Source: Lacrimispora amygdalina (GTDB taxonomy: Bacteria; Bacillota; Clostridia; Lachnospirales; Lachnospiraceae). Taken from it: a stretch of DNA of 64,000 nt. The first letter of the stretch is position 1, and the number at the start of each line of letters is the position of its first letter. The position numbers and the translations under genes are program-made. The notes below the pieces were generated by a model. That model saw only the letters and a program-made list of their open reading frames with translations. It had not been told where the DNA came from and ran no database searches. This document shows positions 8,926-17,387 of this stretch, piece by piece. The stretch lies in assembly GCF_900205965.1 (NCBI RefSeq), contig NZ_OAOF01000015.1, positions 62,001-126,000 of the forward strand. The letters are read 5' to 3'.

Positions 8926-9850
8926 GAAACCGCTTTTGGAGGTCAAAGATTTAAAGCAGCATTTTAAGCTTGGAAGGAAGTTTTCCGTAAAAGCAGTGGA
9001 TGGGGTATCTTTCCGGATCTATCCGGGTGAGACCTATGGCCTGGTAGGAGAGTCGGGAAGCGGAAAATCTACCATTGGGAGGTCTGTGATCCGTCTGTAT
9101 GAACCTACATCCGGGGAGGTATGGTTTCAGGGAATAAAAATATCGGGTAGAATCTCTGCCGAAGAGACAAAGCGTTTAAGAACTAATATGCAGATGATCT
9201 TTCAAGATCCCATGGCATGTCTGAATCCCAGAAAGAAGATTCTGGATATTGTTGCCCAGGGGCTTGATATTCATCATATGTGCAGTACTCAAGAGGAGAG
9301 AGAGAAGAGGGTGTATCGGATTCTTGATATGGTGGGATTGTCCAGGGAACATGCCAATCGATATCCTCATCAGTTCTCAGGAGGACAGAGGCAGAGAATT
9401 GGAATTGCAAGAGCTCTTATTATGAAGCCGGAGCTGATTATAGCAGATGAGGCCATCAGTGCACTGGATGTTTCCATTCAGGCTCAGGTTGTGAACTTAA
9501 TGAAAGAAATTCAGAAGCAGACGAAAACAGCCATATTGTTTATTGCTCATGATTTATCTATGGTTAAATATATTTCAGACAGAATTGGAGTTCTTCATCT
9601 GGGGCATTTGGTGGAAACTGGAACAACGGAAGAGATATTTTCCAAACCAGTTCACCCTTATACCAGGTCTCTGCTTTCTGCTATTCCACAGCCAGATCCT
9701 GTCTCGGAACGGAAGCGGACAGCGTATGTCTATGACGTAAAAGAATTGGGGATTGATTATATGGCAGGAGTGGAACATCACGTTGAGGGGCAGCATTATG
9801 TGCTTGGAACAGAGACTGAGGTGGAACGGTGGGTAACAGAGAGTTTTTAG
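8912..9850 (+). CDS. oppF: Oligopeptide ABC transporter ATPase
   Basis: A 312-residue ABC ATPase starting with GTG behind GGAAGGAGGT, inside the end of oppD. Walker A GESGSGKST, Q-loop MIFQDPMACLNPRK, signature FSGGQRQR, Walker B LIIADEAISALD and the H-loop AHDLSMV are intact. The oligo_HPY region is present (HPYTRSLLSA). The Walker B carries DEA rather than DEP, as is usual for OppF. Pairs with OppD as the motor of the transporter. Confidence 0.92.
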   Translation: MEENKKPLLEVKDLKQHFKLGRKFSVKAVDGVSFRIYPGETYGLVGESGSGKSTIGRSVIRLYEPTSGEVWFQGIKISGRISAEETKRLRTNMQMIFQDPMACLNPRKKILDIVAQGLDIHHMCSTQEEREKRVYRILDMVGLSREHANRYPHQFSGGQRQRIGIARALIMKPELIIADEAISALDVSIQAQVVNLMKEIQKQTKTAILFIAHDLSMVKYISDRIGVLHLGHLVETGTTEEIFSKPVHPYTRSLLSAIPQPDPVSERKRTAYVYDVKELGIDYMAGVEHHVEGQHYVLGTETEVERWVTESF

Positions 9851-9862
9851 ATGGGAAAAGAA

Positions 9863-9904
9863 GAGAGGGTATCGCTCAGAATCTTAATGAGCATACCCTC
9901 TTTT
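9863..9904. terminator. Bidirectional terminator between oppF and the chemoreceptor gene
   Basis: A long stem AGAGGGTAT(c)GCTC pairs with GAGCATACCCTCT, with A-run on the left and TTTT on the right. It serves both convergent genes. Confidence 0.85.
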
Positions 9905-9915
9905 AAAATATTTAT

Positions 9916-11595
9916 TTAATCTTTAAGTTGAAATTGTTTCATCAGTGATTTAAGCATCTGAGCCTGTCCCGCCATCTCTTCGCTTGCGGCCGCACTTTCT
10001 TCGGATGTGGCGGAGTTGGTCTGTACCACGCTTGCAATCTGGTCAATGCCCTGGGTAACCTGGGTAACTGCAGTAGCCTGCTGTTCAGATGCGGTGGAAA
10101 TCTGGTAAACAAGATCAGCCACTGTCTGGGACGATACAACGATGCGGTCCATGGATTCCTTGGTTTCTTTTGCAATATGATTACCGGATTCGATGGAAGC
10201 AAGAGCCCGCTCTATGAGCGCCGCAGTATTCTTAGAGGCTTCCTGACTCTTGTTGGCAAGATTGCGGACTTCATCCGCAACCACAGCAAACCCTTTGCCT
10301 GCATCACCTGCTCTTGCTGCCTCTACGGCTGCGTTCAGGGCCAGTATATTCGTCTGGAAGGCAATGTCTTCGATGGTCTTTATTACCTTGCTGATCTCAG
10401 AAGAAGCTTCGCTGATGGTATCCATTGCAGAATTTAAATGTTCCATCCGGGTTTTTCCGTATTCAACCTCTGCAGAGGTTGCCTCTACCTGGCTATTTGT
10501 CTCTTTTGCATTCTCGGCATTATGATTGATGTTGTCTGAGATATCGTTAATTGTTGCAGCCAGCTCCTGGATGGAGGAAGCCTGTTCTGTAGCTCCCTGG
10601 CTGAGAGCCTGAGCACTGCTTGCCACCTGTTCGGCACCGCTTGCTACCTGGTCGGACGCCTGGGTTATTTTACTCATGACAATATTCAGGGAATCAGTGA
10701 GCGCCTGGATGGAAAGCTGCACATTCCGAAATTCGCCTTTAAATTCTTCCGGATCATTAGGGACATCAAAATCTCCTCCAGCCATACGCTGTGTTGTTGT
10801 GGAAATATAATTCATATAGTAGGAGACTCGTTCCATCATGGTTCGCATGCTTTCAGCGAGATGTCCCAGTTCATCACTAGAGGTATATTCCAGATGACAG
10901 TCTAAATTTCCCTGCGCCATCTTGTCCGCCACGTCTCTTAATTCGTCGATTGGCTTGATAATACTGCGGGTAATGTAGAGCGCGATAAATACGGAAGCTG
11001 CGATGGAACCAAGTATGATAAGAACCATGATCATGATAAAGACATTTGTCTGAACTTCCAGCTGGTGTGACTTCGCATTGCCGTCATTGGATTTATTCGC
11101 CAGCATGGTATTGATAGTGCTTGCAATATCAGCAGCCAGTGGGGCTGCCTGACTGCGGAAGACCTTCATAGCTTCCTGGGAGGACTTGTCAGCAAGTTCT
11201 ATGGTATTGCTTCGAATGCCTTCATATTTATTCATTTTTTCAGCCAGCTGGCTGTAAAGCTCTTTCTCAGCAGGTGTCTTCATACGAGTCTCCACCTGTT
11301 TCATCATCTGATTGATGGTATCAATCTGTGTGTTTAAAATCTGCTTTTGCTTATCTGTTTCCGATGCATTTTCTGAAAAGATTATGTATAAAACGGTTGC
11401 ACGGTGAGCCTGGAATGCCTGTCCAAGACTTCCCACATCCCCCTGTGCAAAACCATAATCCTGGAGTTCGGCCTGATACTCCTGATTAACGGTGTGAATA
11501 AGCAGGATTCCTATGGTTCCTGCAAGACCTGAAAATAATACCACAATGAGAAATGTGATTAATAACCTTTTACCAACTTTTAATTTTTTCAGCAT
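9916..11595 (-). CDS. Methyl-accepting chemotaxis protein
   Basis: A 559-residue transmembrane chemoreceptor. A first membrane helix (about 12-32) and a second (about 190-212) bracket an extracellular four-helix-bundle sensor of the 4HB_MCP type, rich in charged coiled-coil residues. A HAMP linker (SIIKPIDELRDVADKMAQGN, about 215-235) leads into the signalling domain whose hairpin tip, EDIAFQTNILALNAAVEAAR, is near residue 420. It would control CheA activity in response to a small ligand. There is no obvious C-terminal CheR-binding pentapeptide. It stands alone, with its own promoter and terminator. Confidence 0.93.
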   Translation of the reverse strand: MLKKLKVGKRLLITFLIVVLFSGLAGTIGILLIHTVNQEYQAELQDYGFAQGDVGSLGQAFQAHRATVLYIIFSENASETDKQKQILNTQIDTINQMMKQVETRMKTPAEKELYSQLAEKMNKYEGIRSNTIELADKSSQEAMKVFRSQAAPLAADIASTINTMLANKSNDGNAKSHQLEVQTNVFIMIMVLIILGSIAASVFIALYITRSIIKPIDELRDVADKMAQGNLDCHLEYTSSDELGHLAESMRTMMERVSYYMNYISTTTQRMAGGDFDVPNDPEEFKGEFRNVQLSIQALTDSLNIVMSKITQASDQVASGAEQVASSAQALSQGATEQASSIQELAATINDISDNINHNAENAKETNSQVEATSAEVEYGKTRMEHLNSAMDTISEASSEISKVIKTIEDIAFQTNILALNAAVEAARAGDAGKGFAVVADEVRNLANKSQEASKNTAALIERALASIESGNHIAKETKESMDRIVVSSQTVADLVYQISTASEQQATAVTQVTQGIDQIASVVQTNSATSEESAAASEEMAGQAQMLKSLMKQFQLKD

Positions 11596-11729
11596 GTGTT
11601 GTCCTTCCTTATTTTATCTTTTTTATTTTGATAATGATTCTTTAAACGATGCTAAAATTATTACATTATACCAGTATTATACATTATTAGGAATAAATAG
11701 TAATATCCAATAAATGGTATTATTGCAAT

Positions 11730-11758
11730 ATTATAGTTGGTTTATTGACATTAGTCAA
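11730..11758 (-). promoter_or_regulatory. Sigma-A promoter for the chemoreceptor gene
   Basis: Read on the minus strand: TTGACT, 17-base spacer, TATAAT. The -35 lies in a small palindrome (TTGAC-TAAT-GTCAA), a possible operator. The transcript would carry a leader of about 130 bases. Confidence 0.7.
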
Positions 11759-11952
11759 GAACAGCAATAATTATGTTCCAATTAGTACAGCTAATGACAA
11801 TTATTCTACTCAATGTTCTATTATTTTTAGATAGATTCAGATGATTTTTTAGGGTAAATAATATGTTTACATTTGAAGATGTGGTTTCAAAAAAAGTTTC
11901 TATTAAAACTGAATTTAGTATTCATAATCTGTATAAATTCATAATATCCTCC
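11759..11952. other. AT-rich gap downstream of the tail operon
   Basis: Between the chemoreceptor promoter and the end of the tail-fibre gene. On the minus strand a weak hairpin (AGTTT/AAACT) followed by seven Ts at about 11885-11905 could end the tail operon. No gene, repeat or clear attachment site was seen. Confidence 0.35.
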
Positions 11953-12960
11953 TTACGACAACCAGATTCTGTATATCCAACCGCTCCATGAACCATAATT
12001 TATGCTTGTCCAATATTTTCCATCATTCCCATCATAATAATATTGACCTTCAATAACAAATTTTATACGAGGGGCTGTTGTTAAAGATATATTAGATAGA
12101 TTGATGCTTATAGTACGAGATACATTATTTGATAATTCAGCGGAATTAGATTGGGCTATTAACTGACCAGCGGAATTTCTTACAATAAACGCCATAGATA
12201 AATTTGCCGTTGGGCGCTTTAGGGTTAAAGTCTCATAGTAGATTTCTGCATTTATATAATTGTATGCATTGAAATTAATAGCACCAGGATCAACTAATTC
12301 AACAGTATCCCCAGCAATCCTTATTCCTCCTGATTCGAACGACCTTTTTCCAGAACTACCAAATGTAAAACCGGCTATGTTATTTCCTCTATAATATAAG
12401 TCATTTGGGGCAGGAACATATCCCTCCCAAGTTCCAACAACGCCAAAAACATTAGCACCTTTCTTAATATTTGCTGGTATAAAAGCCGCATCATATGACC
12501 TTATCCAATTAACACCATTTAAGTAATGTCCATTTCTAACACCGAAAAAAAGATTTCCATCACCCCATGTAGTTCTATTTGTAGACCAAACCTGGTCAGA
12601 GGATGCATCACCACTTTGTAATGGAATGCTGCCTGTTACTTTATTTCCATTTACCCAGGCAGTTTGTCCGCTTAATATCTGACCTGCAGAAGCTGTTCCA
12701 GATGTCTGGCTCGCCAGACTATTTGCCCCCACCGAGAAATCCTGTGCATGATATCCTTTTTTAATCATAAACGAACTTCCTGCATTAAGGCTCTGGTTCC
12801 CAGTAGCCCCATTATTTGCCATTGTACCCGTACCAATTTCGTCCCCGGTATCCACTCCCACATATGTTTTTCCGCTTAATACATTTTCTTTCGCAGCGGA
12901 GACTTCATCGGAACCAATTCCGCCGCCGCCGCCAATATTTGTTACACCGCATTTAGCCAT
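11953..12960 (-). CDS. Phage-type tail fibre protein, last gene of the tail operon
   Basis: A 335-residue protein with a glycine-rich start (IGGGGGIGSDEV) and then tandem repeats typical of clostridial phage tail or receptor-binding proteins: VLSGKTYVGVDTGDEIGTG, the KKGYHAQDFSVG stretch, and ILSGQTAWVNGNKVTGSIP (residues about 28-115). The C-terminal half has aromatic and beta-rich sequence, probably the receptor-binding head. It overlaps the upstream gene by eight bases. Such proteins decide which surface a tail particle binds. No collagen repeats, endosialidase or chaperone domain were recognised. Confidence 0.8.
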   Translation of the reverse strand: MAKCGVTNIGGGGGIGSDEVSAAKENVLSGKTYVGVDTGDEIGTGTMANNGATGNQSLNAGSSFMIKKGYHAQDFSVGANSLASQTSGTASAGQILSGQTAWVNGNKVTGSIPLQSGDASSDQVWSTNRTTWGDGNLFFGVRNGHYLNGVNWIRSYDAAFIPANIKKGANVFGVVGTWEGYVPAPNDLYYRGNNIAGFTFGSSGKRSFESGGIRIAGDTVELVDPGAINFNAYNYINAEIYYETLTLKRPTANLSMAFIVRNSAGQLIAQSNSAELSNNVSRTISINLSNISLTTAPRIKFVIEGQYYYDGNDGKYWTSINYGSWSGWIYRIWLS

Positions 12961-13579
12961 TCTTTCTCACCACCTCTATATTCCTGATATTTAATGCACT
13001 TTTTGGAAGTTTACTCGCCTGCAGAACAAGATTACCTTCCCCGGTATTGTCTTTTACCACTATAAATGCTTTTGCCGCCGCAACCATACTGTCGGAACTA
13101 AAGTAAACATTCACCTGATCATTTTCATAAATTTTATCCGATTTAAACGTATAGGTCAGATCACTGCTCCATGCCGTTACTGGAATCGATAAATTGGAGG
13201 CAATTGAGACGCCCGTCAAATAATCCATTTTTTCTGCGGAATAAGAATTCAGCTTTTTCTCTTCCTCAGACGGATTATCATTTATACCTACCGTTTTCTG
13301 TGCAACGTCCTGTATCATTGCATTTACATCATCTTTAAAGAACTTTTGCGTTGCTTTTACTCCATCCAGCAGCACATTGAATTTGTCTGCATTAAAAAGA
13401 GACTTTTTCAGATTAGGATACTTCTCATTAATTGCTGCCATTGCATCTACATCATTATTAATCCAAGCTTCGTTGTACTGCTCAATTACAGGACGCATTG
13501 TTGCAGATACATCCTGCATGCCCGGTAAGTCACATATTTCCTCCGGAAAACTGCTGTGGGGATATTCTGGATAGCTCAT
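12953..13579 (-). CDS. Baseplate or fibre-adaptor protein
   Basis: A 208-residue protein. I place the start at ATG 13579 (MSYPEYPHS), seven bases after AAAGGAG. The first 110 residues are helical (NEAWINNDVDAMAAINEKY), the last 90 are beta-rich with a WSSDLTYTFKSDKIYEND segment. Proteins of this layout sit between the hub and the fibre in many clostridial prophages; that identification is by position and general resemblance, with no catalytic motif seen. It overlaps the fibre gene downstream and starts 14 bases after the hub-like gene ends. Confidence 0.6.
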   Translation of the reverse strand: MSYPEYPHSSFPEEICDLPGMQDVSATMRPVIEQYNEAWINNDVDAMAAINEKYPNLKKSLFNADKFNVLLDGVKATQKFFKDDVNAMIQDVAQKTVGINDNPSEEEKKLNSYSAEKMDYLTGVSIASNLSIPVTAWSSDLTYTFKSDKIYENDQVNVYFSSDSMVAAAKAFIVVKDNTGEGNLVLQASKLPKSALNIRNIEVVRKNG

Positions 13580-13592
13580 TAAAAAACTCCTT

Positions 13593-15083
13593 TCATTTAT
13601 TATGATAGACATAAGAAAAACTCTCCAGAAAACGATAGAGAGTCATATTCATAGTCCCGTCACCTGTGGACCAGCTTATGTTTTTAACTATGTATTGACT
13701 GGTTACATGATTATATTTGGGTGTATATTCAATTTTTGTGTTAACCTCAAGCCAGGGAATTACCAGGGAAGTTAATTGAATGGTGTCCTTCATAGCGGTG
13801 GACTGGTAGGTCAGATACTGTGCCTGATTATAACAGGCGGCATCGTCACTTAAAGTACTGTAATCCAGAGATTGGGGGATTTCATAGCCTAAGTTTGTCA
13901 CCGAAAAAGGACATTCTCTGGACGTTTCCACATATTTACCGTAACACTGAAACTGCCCCAGTAAATAAAGTGCTCCCGGCATTGTATCTGATTCTGTAAA
14001 TCTTCGGTATCGGAAGACATAAACTGTATTTCTTTTCAAAGTACCCGCTTTTAATGGATTACCATCCCCATCATAGATAGGAATCGCGGGAGAAAAACTG
14101 TTTATGGTAAAACGGGGGGCATCAGAATGCTCTTCAGTGACTTTAAAAGCAAGCTGGGTTAAATTATCCACATCCTGCCATGAGTTCCAGGAATCATAAT
14201 GTACATCATATACCTGATTTTTATAAGTTGAGGTATCCGCATACCGGTCTTTATTCTCCAATTCAAGCACTTTTCCCCACACTTCAGTGACATTGTAAAT
14301 CTCATCGAACTTCATATCAGCATTTTCGTTTATAATAAGACTGTCAAGAAGTGAATCGTTTAAAACGACAGGCTCGTCTATGCAGGTGGGGATTTTTCTC
14401 CAGATAAACGTTCCGTCTGCATCAAAATAAAATTCCCAGGAGTCATATAGATCCCGAATCTTAGTCCAGATATCTGCATAGGTTGAGCCTGTTTCAAAGG
14501 TTAAGTCATAGGGAACCGGCTTTTTAATGTCTTCGATAATATAGTTCTCAATTCCGGCTTCTTTAACAATTGCAAGGACTGATGATCGGATATCTTCTCC
14601 GGCAGGGATCGTAAGCGACTGGGCTGCAAAAGCAGGTGGATTATTAGAGGATCCATATCCGCCAAGACGTCCGTTTAATGTTCCGTCATATTGAGCCATT
14701 AAGTCCGCACAGGTAACAGAGAGTCTTTTTTCTTGTAAGGAAAATGTATACTTCATGCTAACATAGCAGAAAACGCCGAGAAGGTACCATTTGATTTCAT
14801 TGGTGCGCAGTGATTTGATACCATAATAGACCCGTATCCGTTTGTCCATCCAGATTTTTTTATCCTTTCCTATAGTAAAGGAAGAGTTTAAAATAATTAA
14901 ATCAAAGCTGTAACTCCTCCTCTGGATGGATTCATTGTCCTGGCTATAGTTGTCTGATATGATCTGACCTTCCAGGGAGTCCAGGATTTTGTAGGAGGAA
15001 TTAAGCAGCTCCGCTTTCAAAAAGATTTCCTGGGTTCCCTGCTTTAACAGGCTGATATCTGATTGTGTTACCTGATATTTCAT
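13593..15083 (-). CDS. Tail hub/baseplate protein (DUF5048-like)
   Basis: A 496-residue structural protein. The N-terminal part (KYQVTQSDISLLKQGTQEIF) and the sequence YYGIKS...WYLLGVFCYVS resemble the ring-forming hub proteins of siphophage and myophage tails, where such a domain sits at the tube tip. The middle carries WEFYFDADGTFIWRKIP (about 220-236), a motif seen in tail hub or tail-associated proteins. No peptidoglycan hydrolase motif was found at the C-terminus, unlike many phage Tal proteins. Start ATG behind AGGTAGGTGA; eight bases after the previous stop. Confidence 0.65.
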   Translation of the reverse strand: MKYQVTQSDISLLKQGTQEIFLKAELLNSSYKILDSLEGQIISDNYSQDNESIQRRSYSFDLIILNSSFTIGKDKKIWMDKRIRVYYGIKSLRTNEIKWYLLGVFCYVSMKYTFSLQEKRLSVTCADLMAQYDGTLNGRLGGYGSSNNPPAFAAQSLTIPAGEDIRSSVLAIVKEAGIENYIIEDIKKPVPYDLTFETGSTYADIWTKIRDLYDSWEFYFDADGTFIWRKIPTCIDEPVVLNDSLLDSLIINENADMKFDEIYNVTEVWGKVLELENKDRYADTSTYKNQVYDVHYDSWNSWQDVDNLTQLAFKVTEEHSDAPRFTINSFSPAIPIYDGDGNPLKAGTLKRNTVYVFRYRRFTESDTMPGALYLLGQFQCYGKYVETSRECPFSVTNLGYEIPQSLDYSTLSDDAACYNQAQYLTYQSTAMKDTIQLTSLVIPWLEVNTKIEYTPKYNHVTSQYIVKNISWSTGDGTMNMTLYRFLESFSYVYHNK

Positions 15084-15091
15084 ATTTTCAC

Positions 15092-15985
15092 CTACCTGTC
15101 AATGTCAGCGTCAATAAAGCCGTTGTCGTACAAATCACCGGTGTCATAAGCATTGCCGCATTCTGCAACACTGAACTTGGTTATTACGTGTTCATAATGA
15201 TCAGAATCTTCGGTAATGTCGTTGCTGGTAACGGCAATCATATAGATATTTCCCAAATAATCCTTGAGAATTTTCGGCTTGCCGTTTGTGAGAAAATCGT
15301 AAATACCATTCCGGTAATCCCATGAGGTATGAATCTGCCAGTCATCATCTTTTAATTCAATAAAGGTGCAGGAAATATCTCCTGCGTAATAACGGATTCG
15401 CCCGCCTTTGATTATCACCGGCTTTTCGCGGCCCAATAGTTCAATCAGGCTGGTTTTCTGAGTCAATTTCTTTTCAAAGCCTGTGTCCAGGATCATTGGG
15501 TAGGATAAGTCCTTTTCACAGATAAAATAAGAATCAAATGATGATTCAATCTGATTAGTAATATAGCTGTTTTCGCCCCCTGAAATCACGGGAACGTAGG
15601 CGTACTCCACAGTGCCCGCAGGCTCATAATAGTCCATGAGCTCAATTTTAAAATCTTCATTGGAGGTTATGGGTTTTTCATATATAGTTTTGAATTTTTT
15701 ATCTCCCTTTACCTTCTTCTTAATCCGTACTGACTCCACAATACTTTCTGTAAAACTGACGTTTCCACCGTATAAGTTATCCTGGAATAAAGCGTGCAGT
15801 CTGGTATCAAACCCCCATTCAGCAGGGATTTCATGTTCGTTATCTGTCAGGCTAATTATTTTTACAGTGGAGTATATCTCATCAAATACTGCATCTGCTA
15901 TGGTTAAATCGGTCACATCACAGGAAGAGACAAGGGACGAAGTCAGGGATTCCTTACTGGAAGCAAATGAACTTCCTAAAAACAT
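15092..15985 (-). CDS. Distal tail/baseplate structural protein
   Basis: A 297-residue, mostly beta-strand protein with no recognised enzyme motif. It begins MFLGSSFASSKESLTSSL and contains repeated aromatic and acidic strand patterns (AEWGFDTRLHALFQDNLYGG; QIHTSWDYRNGIYDFLTNG). Its place between the two baseplate-like genes and its size fit a distal tail component. The start ATG lies behind AAAGGCGGTG, four bases after the preceding stop. Family assignment is by context. Confidence 0.5.
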   Translation of the reverse strand: MFLGSSFASSKESLTSSLVSSCDVTDLTIADAVFDEIYSTVKIISLTDNEHEIPAEWGFDTRLHALFQDNLYGGNVSFTESIVESVRIKKKVKGDKKFKTIYEKPITSNEDFKIELMDYYEPAGTVEYAYVPVISGGENSYITNQIESSFDSYFICEKDLSYPMILDTGFEKKLTQKTSLIELLGREKPVIIKGGRIRYYAGDISCTFIELKDDDWQIHTSWDYRNGIYDFLTNGKPKILKDYLGNIYMIAVTSNDITEDSDHYEHVITKFSVAECGNAYDTGDLYDNGFIDADIDR

Positions 15986-15989
15986 TGGA

Positions 15990-17057
15990 TCACCGCCTTT
16001 CTGTTTGATTTATCAGACCGGCATTTATTTCATAAGCATTGCCGATCCGGTTTATGCACAGTAAAAACTGTTGGTTCGTATCTAGGAAGGATACATAGTT
16101 GCTGAACAGGATATATTTGATTCCGGAGGTCTCTGCCTCAAGTTCAAAAAATGCTTTTTTCCCGTTGGAATCGGATAAAGTTCCTTCCCGGTAATAAATA
16201 TTTACATAAGATTGCCTGCCATCGGTAAAACGAATGATTCTCGCGTTACGATCAGGCTTATAAAAAAGAAAGGCCTTGGTAAAATCACCTTTTACCTCAA
16301 AACCTGCATCATAAGTAACGGAATTATTTCTTAGGTCTGCATATTCATGTCCGATATAGGTAACTTCCTTTTCGGGTATTCCGATGGTTGAAGTGATATT
16401 ACTTTTAATTTCAATAGCACCCAGCTCTGCGCGGTTATTTAACTCCAACGGGTTAAATATCTGTGCTTCTGTATAGGACACGGTAAACAGAATATAGCCG
16501 GTATCTAATGTCATATTGTGGACTGTTTTTCCCGTTGCCCGTATGTAGTACTGCTTTGCATTCTCAAGACCTGAGATCAGATAAGTAAGGCTGTCTGTGT
16601 TATACAGGTTACCAGAAGATGAAAGCTCCGTTTTCTGATAGGTGTAAAGGGTTATGTTATAATAATCCAAAAGTTCATTTTGTGCCTGGGTATAGGCGAG
16701 TTCTACTTGGTAGGCTGAGGTCTTTATCGTGTCACCAGGTTTCAGTGACAGTTGAAACTGAGGTGTCTGGTAACAGTAAAAGGGGGTGCCAATGCCTGGA
16801 AATGAAGATTCTGTTCCGTCAGCATCAATTACTGAAAGATAGGCTATATAGTACCCCCCGTTTTGTAAGTCTGAATCAGGCGGCAGAAGGTAACTCTGCT
16901 TCATGGTGCTTATGGTCTGGTCATACACCACGTTTTCGGTGGCATTGTCTTTAATCATACAGCGGACTTTAAATATCTGGTTTCCCTGCCATGTGAAGTT
17001 GATTGTGGTTCCTGCAGAGGAATCAAAAGGTTCTATTGGGTGAATGATTGCATGCAT
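15990..17057 (-). CDS. Tail protein with Ig/fibronectin-like modules
   Basis: A 355-residue protein beginning with a module of the form INFTWQGNQIFKVRCMIKD (residues about 17-36), followed by strand-rich repeats including YYIAYLSVIDADG and YYIRATGKTVHN. These look like two or three consecutive Ig- or Fn3-like domains, common in tail-tip proteins that decorate the baseplate or contact glycans. The start is ATG 17057 behind AAAGGAG with six-base spacing. It lies between the small 87-residue gene and the 297-residue baseplate gene, all in one operon. Confidence 0.55.
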   Translation of the reverse strand: MHAIIHPIEPFDSSAGTTINFTWQGNQIFKVRCMIKDNATENVVYDQTISTMKQSYLLPPDSDLQNGGYYIAYLSVIDADGTESSFPGIGTPFYCYQTPQFQLSLKPGDTIKTSAYQVELAYTQAQNELLDYYNITLYTYQKTELSSSGNLYNTDSLTYLISGLENAKQYYIRATGKTVHNMTLDTGYILFTVSYTEAQIFNPLELNNRAELGAIEIKSNITSTIGIPEKEVTYIGHEYADLRNNSVTYDAGFEVKGDFTKAFLFYKPDRNARIIRFTDGRQSYVNIYYREGTLSDSNGKKAFFELEAETSGIKYILFSNYVSFLDTNQQFLLCINRIGNAYEINAGLINQTERR

Positions 17058-17093
17058 ATGAAACTCCTTTTCTTTAAATGCAAATGCGGCTTT

Positions 17094-17357
17094 TTAGTTT
17101 GTTTCTGACAATTGGACATACAGGGAATTCCAGTCATTGCAGGGAGCACATACCCATACGGCATCGTTAAGGTTAACCGGATTTTGGCATCTGGCCGTAT
17201 AGGTTTTGTTTTTATAAGAAATGGTGCATTTCCCGTCTTTTACTGTACCAATGACCTGGGCACGGAATGTGCGGTCATATTTCAGATTTTCTGTGGCGGC
17301 GGTGACAAGGTAACTGAGATCCTCTGCCAGTTTTTTATATACGTCCTGTAGATTCAT
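17094..17357 (-). CDS. Small tail-associated protein, unknown
   Basis: An 87-residue protein. The first half is helical (LQDVYKKLAEDLSYLVTAATENL) and the second half strand-rich with two cysteines (ISYKNKTYTARCQ and VWVCAPCNDW). It sits directly after the tape measure gene, where phages often encode small tail-tip or tape-measure-processing partners. ATG is preceded by AAAGGAAGG. I do not recognise the family. Confidence 0.5.
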   Translation of the reverse strand: MNLQDVYKKLAEDLSYLVTAATENLKYDRTFRAQVIGTVKDGKCTISYKNKTYTARCQNPVNLNDAVWVCAPCNDWNSLYVQLSETN

Positions 17358-17387
17358 TGTTTTCCTTCCTTTCCAGGGTCAAAAACA

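Noticed and set aside
11745..11773. Plus-strand TTGACA-17-TAATTA promoter in front of the tail fibre gene end.
   Set aside because: The same sequence gives a better promoter on the minus strand (TTGACT-17-TATAAT) for the chemoreceptor, and no plus-strand gene follows.
13616..13643. A third terminator inside the tail operon (ACTCTC/GAGAGT).
   Set aside because: Only a 6-bp stem with a 12-base loop and four Ts, partly inside coding sequence; too weak to list.
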